Under the pieces are notes generated by a model that searched no databases, was not told where the DNA came from, and was given only the letters and a program-made list of their open reading frames with translations. The position numbers and the translations under genes were made by a program. This document shows positions 7,244 through 14,811 of a DNA stretch of 16,701 bases, one piece after another; within the stretch, counting starts at the first letter, position 1; every line of letters begins with the position of its first letter. The stretch comes from Endozoicomonadaceae bacterium. Lineage in GTDB: Bacteria > Pseudomonadota > Gammaproteobacteria > Pseudomonadales > Endozoicomonadaceae. The stretch spans positions 1-16,701 of the forward strand of contig JAGLCE010000114.1 in the NCBI GenBank assembly GCA_023146365.1, in the 5' to 3' direction.

Positions 7244-7918
7244 ATGTCAAAAACATATACCCGACTGACCGAAGATGAATGATATCAGACTTATGAAGGC
7301 GTGACAGAAAAACTATCGCACCGTGAAATAGCTAGATTAATCAACAAGCATCACAGCACAGTGTCGAAGGAAGTAAAACGTAATATTGGGTTACGAGGTG
7401 ATCGACCTAAGCAGGCGCAAGAAAAGTCCCAGACTAAACCCCGATACATAAAACTGACGCCGGATGTGCAATCATTAATTACTGAAAATATTGGTAAGCA
7501 GTGGAGTCCAGAACAGGTACAGGGTCGACTTCGAAGAGAAGGGCTTCCTATGGTTTTCGCGACCACTATTTACGGTTTTATCCAAAAAGATAAAATAGCT
7601 GTGGGTGAACTTTACAAGCACCTTCACCATAAAAAACCCTATAAGAAACGTTCAGGCTCACCGGAGAAAAGAGGCCAAATTATAGGACGAGTCTCAATTG
7701 ATGAGCGCCCACCCATTGTTGATGAGAAGATTCGTATCGGTGACTGGGAGGTGGATACGGTTATTGGTAAAGGCCATAAAGGCGTATTAGTAACATTGGC
7801 CGATTGTGTTAGCAAAAAGACGCTTACTGCTCATGTTGAATCTAATGATCAAGGTGCCAGGTGGATTCAAGATGTAGGCCCCATATACAAAGGATTTGGA
7901 ACCGCTGTAAGGCAATAA
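7244..7918 (+). mobile_element. IS30-family transposase remnant
   Basis: From ATG 7244 the frame reads MSKTYTRLTEDE and stops at TGA (7280-7282), where IS30-type proteins have Arg. It then continues YQTYEGVTEKLSHREIA with a helix-turn-helix (INKHHSTVSKEVKRN). Further on come VSIDERPPIVDEKIRIGDWE and VDTVIGKGHKG, holding the first catalytic Asp of the DDE triad (codon 7754-7756). Similarity ends around 7850, so the second Asp (DNGxEF region) and the Glu are absent. Terminal inverted repeats could not be defined. It is a dead copy with 5' nonsense and 3' truncation. Confidence 0.85.
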
Positions 7919-7979
7919 GTAAACGAAGCCTCTAGTAGGTAGTAGGCCTACTGGTTACATAAGCCTAAGAATGGTAGAT

Positions 7980-8027
7980 AGTTGAGATGAGCGAGCCTCG
8001 CCAACGCAGTAGCAACTTTAAACGCTA
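7980..8027 (+). repeat. Diverged dispersed repeat, copy B
   Basis: This is the second copy of the sequence at 3716-3765 (TGAGCGA, CCAAC, GCAGTAGCAACTTTAAA). It lies directly downstream of the IS30 remnant. Confidence 0.3.
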
Positions 8028-8146
8028 TTGGTATAACTCTAATCCAAGCCTTATGATGCCAGTTTCGTTGTCATAATTGAAACATTCTATTGGTATATTG
8101 CATTGGATAACGACATAGTAGCCAGTTATTTATTGGTGCAATCTAG

Positions 8147-8608
8147 GTAGCTGAGGCTCTAAAGTCTGTGAACCGTCAGGCTCAGACTAATTCTGCAGAA
8201 ACCGCTGATGTTGGTGTTCAGGTTGGGATCCATGCCGGCGATGATCATGTCCCAGTGTCAGTTGCGCCCTATGAATCTAAATCTAAAACGATTCTCCGAG
8301 AAATGATATTTGTTGATTAAAATAAAGATAATCCATTGATTGATTTTATCCATAATAAACTGGTAGAGAACTTTGGTGGCCACATAGGCATGGATATTTA
8401 TGAAAATAAAATTTTACTTGGTTTGAGTAATATTTCATTCACAAAAGTAAAGCCTCAAATAATGATCGATAATTTATATGATCATGCTTTAAGGCGTTTT
8501 ATCACCAATAGATTTAAAGTTCGTGATTATTCTGATTTTGGTAAATCGGACAAGCGATACCATGTTCCAAGCAATAAGGATGATCGAAACAAAGTTAGCA
8601 GAGGATAG
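8147..8608 (+). pseudogene. Unrecognised gene remnant with internal stop
   Basis: One continuous frame, interrupted only by TAA at 8318-8320, runs from about 8147 to the TAG at 8606-8608. The first part reads VAEALKSVNRQAQTNSAETA, then VGVQVGIHAGDDHVPVSVAP; after the stop it continues NKDNPLIDFIHNKLVENFGG and ends in a basic, hydrophilic tail. An upstream in-frame TAG (8144-8146) marks loss of the true 5' end. No domain is recognised. The first 140 bp are noticeably richer in GC than the rest, so two sources fused together cannot be excluded. Confidence 0.4.
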
Positions 8609-8784
8609 TTGGGTCGACCTGTACTAGAGGCGTAGATTGAGGAGAGCAACGTCTTGATATCTGACCATTCCAACAGCGCTTCCTACGAAGAATTGGATGA
8701 TTTAGGTCAGTGGCTGAGACGAAGAGTTTGTTCGATATTTTACCAGAATATGGTCGGATGTGTTGAGTTATGCTGAGGTCTTAT

Positions 8785-8810
8785 CTTATTATATTATATT
8801 ATATTATATT
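8785..8810. repeat. ATATT pentanucleotide tandem tract
   Basis: ATATT is repeated four times at 8791-8810, with a partial unit TTATT before it. It lies in non-coding sequence just beyond the 3' end of the minus-strand gene ending at 8841. Confidence 0.7.
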
Positions 8811-8840
8811 AATGTATTTTAAAAAGAGACTTTAGACTTC

Positions 8841-9420
8841 CTACTTATACAACGGAATTATTTGGATCATCATATGTCTAATAATTTGATCTATTAGATT
8901 AGTATATAGCGTAAGATGAAAGGAAGTTTGTAATATGAATAAAGATGTTTGTAATAATAACCATAAAGGTATACAAGGAGCAGCCCCTTGTCGATGGGAT
9001 TCTGACTGGGGTGATAAAAGATTTCCTTGCGACGCAAGAAGAGTACTAAAAAACTCGGCGTTATCTTTTGATGTCAAGAACAGTAGTATTGATCGATTAA
9101 AGTTGCTTGCAGGTTCTGCGCTAGATTTATCCGTATTGTTATCTGTGTCTGCTGGGTTATCGCTACCTGATCCTTCAGGTGTTTTATTTTCTGTTATTAT
9201 AACTACCTCACCGACTCCTAAATCGCACTGAATGTGTTCGACAGGGGTATGAGTATAGTTGCACTGATCGGATTCTGTATAACTGAACGACTGATTTGCA
9301 GGGGTAACAGTTTTCTCTATGGTTCTCAGGTCTCTTGAATGTATTATGGAGTTATCTCCTATTCTGTTTTTTTATAGAAGTTGAAGTGCTAGTAGCAGTA
9401 TATGACGCTAAAGAGTCCAT
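8841..9420 (-). pseudogene. Unrecognised ~193-codon gene broken in an A7 tract (or slippage-dependent)
   Basis: ATG at 9420 follows a TAAGGAT ribosome site. The frame reads MDSLASYTATSTSTSIK and stops at 9352, but skipping one base inside the A7 run (plus-strand T7, 9367-9373) opens a second frame. That frame has no stop down to TAG at 8841: NRIGDNSIIHSRDLRTIEKT, ANQSFSYTESDQCNYTHTP, then a polar middle and a hydrophobic end (PLWLLLQTSLFILQTSFHL). The two frames overlap only across the homopolymer, which strongly marks them as one gene. The Ser/Thr/Asn-rich N-terminus resembles the other candidate effectors. Family unknown. It may be a fresh pseudogene, a phase-variable gene, a transcript rescued by polymerase slippage, or a sequencing error. 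Plus-strand frames here are shadows. Confidence 0.6.
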
Positions 9421-9661
9421 GATGTTTATCCTTACTTTTATTGATTAAAAAAACGATCGGTTATTTATCGTAAAAAAAAATAAATAGATCAGTAGTTTAT
9501 TCTTGTGGTTGCAATTTTTATTTCAAGTGGAGTACCACTTGATTGTTAGTCTTACTTAATGGTTTGTCAGCTATCCCCGTGATATTTATTAAATCCCAGT
9601 AATATCAGTACCTGTAGCAAAATTGAAATTTACTGCTTTCGCACTATTTTTGATCTATTTT

Positions 9662-9695
9662 TTCTCGTTCCCACGCTCCTGCGTGGGAATGCATA
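9662..9695 (-). repeat. REP-like palindrome, copy 2 (reversed)
   Basis: TTCTCGTTCCCACGCTCCTG continues as CGTGGGAATGCATA, the reverse complement of copies at 9740 and 16643. The core CCCACGC-AGGA-GCGTGGG forms a 7-bp GC-rich stem. Together with copy 3 it makes a head-to-head pair 44 bp apart. Confidence 0.85.
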
Positions 9696-9739
9696 TTTAT
9701 CCTTGATTTTGTAATATTTATTCCAATTATTTAGTTCCG

Positions 9740-9773
9740 TATGCATTACCACGCAGGAGCGTTGGAACGAGAA
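9740..9773 (+). repeat. REP-like palindrome, copy 3
   Basis: TATGCATTACCACGCAGGAG continues as CGTTGGAACGAGAA. Two compensating changes relative to copy 4 (CCCAC to ACCAC and GTGGG to GTTGG) leave A opposite T or G opposite C at most stem positions, so hairpin potential is partly kept. It abuts the transposase remnant to its right. Confidence 0.85.
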
Positions 9774-9780
9774 CAAGTAC

Positions 9781-9893
9781 AGTATAGAACTGCACTATAT
9801 CTTTATCATCACGATAAATATCTTATTGTGCGTTTCGGCGCGAGGTGACGTGATAAGGTGCGCCTGCATATTCAATTCTGATGGATTGGCCAT
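9781..9893 (-). pseudogene. Remnant of REP-associated tyrosine transposase (RAYT, Y1_Tnp family)
   Basis: From ATG 9893 the minus strand reads MANP, then with one missing base IRIEYAGAPYHVTSRRNAQ. A TAA follows (9825-9823) and the frame continues DIYRDDKD. This matches the conserved N-terminus of RAYT proteins (M-A-R-P-x-R-I-E-x-A-G-x-x-Y-H-V-T-x-R-G-N). These single-strand Y1 transposases mobilise REP palindromes. The HUH and tyrosine regions are missing: the fragment stops within a few bases of REP-like copy 3. A frameshift, a nonsense codon and the truncation make it inactive. Confidence 0.7.
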
Positions 9894-10049
9894 CTCTTTA
9901 CTCTAACAAAGAAAAGACACAAAACAAGACTTGACCCAATTTTTCTGTGGTCAGGAGATTCTAGCGAGAGCCTATGCATGATTTTCTCTAAATCAAACTC
10001 TTTACCATTCTTGCTTTTTAGTTGTTTTAACTCATTATTTTATCCTGAA
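9894..10049. other. Short non-coding spacer between the RAYT remnant and the IAP gene
   Basis: No gene was found. The right end carries ATCCTG-AAT-CAGGAT (10042-10056), a perfect 6-bp dyad overlapping the IAP stop codon. In the minus-strand transcript it is not followed by a U run, so terminator function is doubtful. Confidence 0.35.
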
Positions 10050-11300
10050 TCAGGATCGCTTGAATGGCATCACACATTGATAGTCTCTGCGACAAATAGG
10101 ACAATACTCATCTGTCAAGAAGGGAAGGCAGTTTTCGCAACTAGCAATATGCCCGCATGGTAAAAAAACCATGTTTGCTAATTTATCAAGACAAATTTTA
10201 CATTGAATCTGCTTTTTTATAAGCTGATTATCTTTCTCTAATTTTTGTTTTATTTCAGTATTAGAGCGAGAAACTAATGCTGTTTCATTAATCTGCTTGA
10301 CTGCAGTTTCTTCAGGATCAATGTTAGTAGTATTATCGATAACAGTTAGATTTTGAACGAATTTTAAAGATGACATATTCTCATTAAGAAACGGCTCGGA
10401 TGCTCCAGTATCTCTCGCCATGGAATTTTTCTTTTTCCCAATCCCTGTAATACCTTCTTGGCTTTGGATTGATTTAACAAACTGAGAACCTTTTTCCTTT
10501 AAAAGATAGGCACATTTACTAAAGTAACGGGCATGAATCTTCCATGGATCATCAGTAACTTTCCAGTTTTTTAGTTTACCATTACACTCGAAGCAAAGCA
10601 CGTAGTCCGCATGAGAGCAATAAAAAAAACCTGCCTTTGCTAATGAGTCGCGCAAAATGTAAAGTTTTTGAGGCCATCCAATTTCATTGAAAGTTTCTCT
10701 TCTATTACTTTCGAACGAATACACAGCATATTCTGGACTTCTTTGAGTCATCGCTAAGGGCGTTATAATATTTTTCCCAGTACTTGTTGATGGATTCAGA
10801 TCATAAAAATCATGTTGATCCGGAGTATTTTCATGCTTGCTAGCGGCAGATTGCCTGAGACTATCTAACGAGTTATCAGGCAAATAATTACTTGCCTGTT
10901 CTTCGATTGGCTGAAGAAAAGAACGACGATTCAAAACCTCTTCCATATTATTTTTAAAAGAATGGCAATTGCTTTCATGGAATTGATGTCGACTAGAGGC
11001 ATCTGTTGTTAGATATATTTCCGTTAATCTAGGATCAACAGTTTTGTGACAGTGACTACAGTGAATCCCACCGTCTTTCATGGCAAAGCACCCATCATTT
11101 GATATTAATATAAGGCAATTTGCGAAAGTTATCTTTTTTTTATAGCTTCTTGCAATATTGGTAATCACTCGCATTTCAGCGAACCTACTATTGAATACAC
11201 GATTATTCATAGAGCTGGAGCCATCAGCAAGCGCATAGCATGATACATCCGAGTCGCTTTTAACAGGACAGCTATAACTATTCTTATTAATTGAAAGCAT
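10050..11300 (-). CDS. Inhibitor-of-apoptosis protein: two BIR-type domains and a C-terminal RING
   Basis: The protein has 416 residues; AGGA lies ten bases before ATG 11300. A degenerate N-terminal BIR spans about 32-115 with Cys81, Cys84, His105 and Cys112 (the HX6C spacing is normal, but 20 residues instead of 16 precede the His). A canonical BIR spans about 190-268: GFFYCSHADYVLCFECNGKL, with Cys236-X2-Cys239-X16-His256-X6-Cys263. The C-terminal RING-HC has Cys367, Cys370, Cys382, His384, Cys388, Cys391, Cys400 and Cys403. BIR domains bind caspases or IAP antagonists and the RING is a ubiquitin E3 module; this order is that of metazoan BIRC2/3/XIAP-like IAPs. It likely acts in the host cell to block apoptosis. 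AT-rich and intact. Horizontal origin from an animal host is inference, in line with IAPs reported, as I recall, from Ca. Endonucleobacter. Confidence 0.93.
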   Translation of the reverse strand: MLSINKNSYSCPVKSDSDVSCYALADGSSSMNNRVFNSRFAEMRVITNIARSYKKKITFANCLILISNDGCFAMKDGGIHCSHCHKTVDPRLTEIYLTTDASSRHQFHESNCHSFKNNMEEVLNRRSFLQPIEEQASNYLPDNSLDSLRQSAASKHENTPDQHDFYDLNPSTSTGKNIITPLAMTQRSPEYAVYSFESNRRETFNEIGWPQKLYILRDSLAKAGFFYCSHADYVLCFECNGKLKNWKVTDDPWKIHARYFSKCAYLLKEKGSQFVKSIQSQEGITGIGKKKNSMARDTGASEPFLNENMSSLKFVQNLTVIDNTTNIDPEETAVKQINETALVSRSNTEIKQKLEKDNQLIKKQIQCKICLDKLANMVFLPCGHIASCENCLPFLTDEYCPICRRDYQCVMPFKRS

Positions 11301-11441
11301 AAAGAAGCATTCCTATTTAGAGTTTAATATTACGTTTATAGAATAGAGACTTTGAATCTATCAAAAAGTTCAATGTGCTAGTTTAATAAGCCAGCTAAAA
11401 GGTATGAGATTTTATTCAACAACATAATACATTTTATGGTT

Positions 11442-12152
11442 TCAGTTATTAGTTCGACACATCGTTACATATTTTTTGTTTATCCATTTGGCGCAGTTTG
11501 CCAGGCAGAACTTAAATACTTCAAATCCATTTTTCCCATAAAACTTCTTTAGAGCAGACATGGTGGTGATATTTGAACCAATTGGCTGTATGTGAGAAAT
11601 AAAAATGCATGGAATATTATTAATGATGCACAATGATTTTATTATTGTTATTATATAAGTGCCAATGCCATATCGTTTATATCTAGGTAGTATTTCGATA
11701 GATGAAATACTGATGTCGTTCGATGTTGCTTGGAAATCTGACGTAGCAATGATTTCATGTTTATTAAATACAGTGATAGTTTTTCCATTTTTAATATATA
11801 CTGTATATCTCGGGTATATTTTGTTTTCCGAGTTATTTATATGGAAAGATAATTCAAGCTTTAGCTTTACATTGTAGACATTTATTTTTCTATTGGGGCA
11901 TGAAAATTCTTGTAGTTGATCCTGCGTCTCTGATTGTAATAATAGTAAGTCTTGTAGTCTTGTTAGCGTTTTTGGATTTTCTGTGTTGTCCTGTTTCATC
12001 ATAGAATAATCAAATGATGTTTTGTTGGTAGGGGTTCGTGTGGTTAACGAATCGCTAGTACTTTTTACATCACGATCTGCAATTGCTGGTTGAGCTTTAT
12101 TGTTAGTGCCAAAATAACCTTTTATCGTTTTAAGCGCATAAAAAGGATTCAT
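11442..12152 (-). CDS. GNAT-like N-acetyltransferase (candidate effector)
   Basis: The protein has 236 residues. The first ~85 are polar and Ser/Thr/Gln-rich without a domain. Residues about 92-215 fit a GNAT fold: strands (ELSFHI, YTVYIKNGKTITVF), then motif A SSIEILPRYKRYGIGTYII, where KRYGIG (159-164) corresponds to the acetyl-CoA pyrophosphate loop [Q/R]xxGxG with Lys in the first position. FYGKNGFEVF (204-213) is the usual motif B ending. It would transfer an acetyl group from acetyl-CoA to an amine; the substrate is unknown. No export signal or membrane segment is seen. The ATG at 12152 overlaps the stop of a 31-codon upstream frame (ATGA) at an A8 tract, so the true N-terminus may lie further upstream. 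It is in the same orientation as the IAP gene, 141 bp away, so co-transcription is possible. Confidence 0.65.
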   Translation of the reverse strand: MNPFYALKTIKGYFGTNNKAQPAIADRDVKSTSDSLTTRTPTNKTSFDYSMMKQDNTENPKTLTRLQDLLLLQSETQDQLQEFSCPNRKINVYNVKLKLELSFHINNSENKIYPRYTVYIKNGKTITVFNKHEIIATSDFQATSNDISISSIEILPRYKRYGIGTYIITIIKSLCIINNIPCIFISHIQPIGSNITTMSALKKFYGKNGFEVFKFCLANCAKWINKKYVTMCRTNN

Positions 12153-12244
12153 TTTTTTTCTTCTTTAAAGAATAAAGTCGTTTTATCGTTAGTTTTTTCT
12201 TGCGTACAGTAATGCGCTGTTTTAGATTTCGTAATATGTTCCAT
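12149..12244 (-). CDS. 31-codon upstream ORF overlapping the GNAT start (leader or frameshifted N-terminus)
   Basis: ATG 12244 has a strong GGAG site with a 6-base spacer. It reads MEHITKSKTAHYCTQEKTND, then KTTLFFKEEKK, and stops at TGA whose bases overlap the ATG of the GNAT gene. An A8 run immediately precedes the stop. Either translation is coupled (ATGA), or a slip of one base in the run fuses this segment to the acetyltransferase and 12244 is the real start. The better ribosome site here favours initiation at 12244. Confidence 0.5.
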   Translation of the reverse strand: MEHITKSKTAHYCTQEKTNDKTTLFFKEEKK

Positions 12245-12594
12245 AGGTGTCTCCAGTTGAATGATGATTTAAGTGTTAATTCGAAATTACTGAAGGTATT
12301 GTTTAAATGGTTAGTATTGCTAACAATGAAAACAACAGATTTCTATTGAGTCAGCAGGTTTCGCCAATTTATTTCAATGAATAATATTAATTAGCGAACC
12401 AAGTTGATGAATAAAAAACCTTTCTTTATAAATCAATAGTAGAATAACGCATAATTTCTAAATTTATCATAACGCCCTATGATATGTCTATGGTTTTTGT
12501 TGATCTCTGTCAATCATAAATTGTACTGTTTTAATCATTATTGCAATAGGGGCTAAATATTCAAGACTTTGTCTAAATTTAGTACCTGTTAGAG
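12245..12594. other. Non-coding stretch upstream of the GNAT transcription unit
   Basis: No gene was found. It should hold the promoter of the minus-strand unit. It contains the motif TTGTTTAAATGGTTAGTAT (12299-12317), shared with 6577-6600, and the dyad GTTAG-TATTG-CTAAC overlapping it at 12310-12324. Truncated hsdM homology begins abruptly at 12595. Confidence 0.4.
12299..12317 (-). promoter_or_regulatory. Upstream motif shared with the IQ-like gene, copy B
   Basis: TTGTTTAAATGGTTAGTAT lies 54 bp upstream of the start at 12244, in the same relative orientation as 6577-6600. Its right part is included in a GTTAG/CTAAC dyad. Confidence 0.25.
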
Positions 12595-13104
12595 CTGAGG
12601 CACGTTGGCAATTCCTTCAGGATAACAATAAAACCGTTATTGGCGGAGCAACGCTTGAGCTTGGTGATGGTACGAGCAAAAAATTTAGCTCCGTTGGGCA
12701 TCTTATCGATAATGCGTTAGACGCCATCGAGGTCGATAACCCGAAGCTTAAAGGTGTACTCAATAAACTCTATACCCGCTTGCAAATCGATCAAGCCAAA
12801 TTGGGCGAGTTGATTGATCTGGTCGCGACTATCCCGTTCACCCATGCCAGCCTTAATTCAAAAGATATTCTGGGGCATGTTTACGAATATCTGTTGGGGC
12901 AGTTCGCATTGGCCGAGGGTAAAAAGAGTGGGTAGTTTTACACCCCTAAATCGATTGTCAGCCTTATCGTGCAAATACTGGAGCCATTCAAAGGGCGAGT
13001 CTACGATTCTGCCATGGGTTCGGGTGGTTTCTTTGTGCAGTCTGAGCATTTCATTAATGCACACAATGCACAGGGAGGTGCGAGTGTCGCGGGAGGCAGG
13101 ACGC
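12595..13104 (+). repeat. Long direct repeat, right copy (internal hsdM segment)
   Basis: This 510-bp segment matches 4209-4716. Here the two positions that are frameshifted in the left copy are intact (GGGG, TTTCTTT), but the CAG codon is TAG. Homology starts abruptly after AGTACCTGTTAGAG. Confidence 0.9.
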
Positions 13105-14084
13105 CGAGAGCGACCAAAGGCAAGATGGAAAATGTCTCTATCTATGGCCAAGAGTACAACCACACCACGTGGCAACTGGCCGCCATGAACATGGCTATCC
13201 GTGGCATCGACTTTAACTTTGCTAAAGAGCCCGCCAACACCTACACCAATGACCAGCACCCCGATTTACGTGCTGATTACGTCATGGCCAACCCGCCCTT
13301 TAATATGAAGGAGTGGGACGTAGGGGTAAAGGAGGAGGATCCGCGCTGGCAATACGGCAGACCGCCATCGGGCAATGCTAACTTCGCTTGGCTGCAACAC
13401 ATGCTTTACCATTTGGCACCCAACGGCAGTATGGGCTTATTACTCGCCAACGGTTCCATGAGTTCCAACACCAAAGGCGAAGGCGATATTCGCAAAGCCC
13501 TTATTGACAATGATTTACTGGAATCCATGGTGGCCTTACCAGGGCAGCTCTTCACTAATACTCAAATACCGGCCTGTATTTGGTTTCTCACCAAAACCAA
13601 AACCGCTCGTACCGCAAGCAGTGGTCGCAAGTTCCGCAATCGCCAAGGTGAAGTGCTATTTATTGATGCCCGTAATTTAGGCTACATGAAAGACCGCGTG
13701 CTGCGTGACTTTACTCAAGAAGACCTTAATCAAGTCACCGAAACATTCCATCACTGGCAAACGGGTGAAAGCTATAAGGATGTGGCAGGTTTCTGTCAAA
13801 GCGCAGAACTCGGTGAACTACAAAAACACGACTATGTGCTGACACCAGGTCGCTATGTAGGAGCTGTTGCCGAAAAAGACGATGGCGAACCCTTTGCCGA
13901 TAAAATGGCGCGCTTAACCACTACTTTAAAAGCACAGTTTGCAGAATCTGATCGTTTAGATGCGGAGATAAAAAGAACTTGGCGGGGTTGGGGTATGAGC
14001 TCTAAAGAAGCAGCGCTGTCAAACACGTTATTTGAGGTACACCCTCAATCAACAACGCCTTCAGGAACGAGAATGCTCATTTGA
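12595..14084 (+). pseudogene. hsdM: Type I RM methylase HsdM, 5'-truncated with nonsense codon and 3' frameshift
   Basis: The frame opens inside the protein (EARWQFLQDNN), lacking the N-terminal domain. A TAG at 12933-12935 replaces the Gln of GQFYTPKSIV. Beyond it the catalytic core is complete: motif I as SAMGSGGFFVQSEHF (Pro replaced by Ser), then YGQEYNHTTWQLAAMNMAIR and the adenine-methylase motif NPPF (13290-13301), down to HDYVLTPGRYVG. Loss of one A in the run at 13970-13974 turns the normal ending (EIKKNLAGLGYEL, stop at 14003-14005) into EIKRTWRGWGM plus a spurious tail ending at 14084. The core is GC-richer than the neighbouring minus-strand genes. The N-terminal loss plus the nonsense codon make it a pseudogene; N6-adenine methylation by this copy is not expected. 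Confidence 0.92.
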
Positions 14085-14124
14085 GTTTGACTTTTTTACA
14101 CAGATGTATGGGTAAAGTGAATCA

Positions 14125-14811
14125 ATGACAATAACCGATAATAACCAAATTCAGCTATTTCAAACGACTGACGGCGGTGTTCAGCTTGAAGTGACCTTGG
14201 ATCAAGAAACGGTATGGCTATCGCAGGCGCAGATGTCGGAGCTATTTGGTACTAAGCGCCCCGCCATTACTAAACACCTCAGTAACATCTATAAAAGCGG
14301 TGAGTTGGAAGAGCTAACCACATGTTCCGTTTTGGAACATATGGCAGAGCATGGTCAGCGCTATAAAACCAAACGCTATAATTTAGACGCTATTATCTCT
14401 GTTGGATATCGTGTTAATTCCACAAGAGCCACCCAGTTTCGCCAATGGGCAACGCAACTGCTCAGGCAGCATTTGGTGCAGGGTTATACCCTTAATCAAA
14501 AGCGGCTTCAGGAACGGGGTATCGAGTTTGAGCAGGTGGTTGAGCTATTATCCCAAACCTTGGAAAACCAACAATTGGTCTCCTCAGAGGGGGGGGCGGT
14601 GCTTAGCGTGGTGAGTGATTATGCCCGTAGCTGGTCATTATTGCAGGCTTATGATGAACAGAGCTTGGGTGAGCAAACCAGCCAGCAATCTGCGATGAAG
14701 GCGTTTATAATCAGGCGAGACCCGACAAAAGGGCAGTGTTTCGGTCAACGAAGCTACGTACCGAGCGGTGTAAAGATGAACGTCTTTACTGTTTTTGGCA
14801 GTGGTAGATGA
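14125..14811 (+). pseudogene. rhuM: RhuM-family protein, C-terminally truncated
   Basis: The frame starts at ATG 14125 after AAGTGA and matches RhuM: VWLSQAQMSELFGTKRPAIT, GELEELTTCSVLEH, YNLDAIISVGYRVNSTRA, QFRQWATQLLRQHLVQGY, down to about SQQSAMKAF (14706). The usual proteins are about 330 residues or more with a Fic/DOC-like C-terminal part; here similarity ends after ~193 residues and about 34 unrelated residues follow. RhuM genes commonly sit inside type I RM operons between hsdM and hsdS or hsdR, which explains the position. The tail overlaps the 3' end of the opposing ankyrin gene by 58 bp, so the ankyrin gene probably arrived at the breakpoint. Confidence 0.85.

Noticed and set aside
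8640..8770. EELDDLGQWLRRRVCSIFYQ, reminiscent of the C-terminal domain of group II intron maturases (LDxWxRRRLR)
   Set aside because: About 20 residues of loose similarity, with no reverse-transcriptase or intron domain VI structure nearby.
8935..9231. 98-residue plus-strand ORF with AAGGAAG ribosome site
   Set aside because: It lies antisense to the longer frameshifted gene at 8841-9420, whose combined frame is open for about 190 codons and has its own start signals. The plus-strand product has no recognisable feature.
10042..10056. ATCCTG-AAT-CAGGAT as terminator of the IAP gene
   Set aside because: The stem is short, overlaps the stop codon and lacks a U run in the transcript direction.
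9978..10163. 61-residue plus-strand ORF
   Set aside because: Antisense to the RING end of the IAP gene; no independent support.
12858..13259. 133-residue minus-strand ORF
   Set aside because: It is the complement of conserved hsdM coding sequence; the same shadow occurs at 4614-5105.
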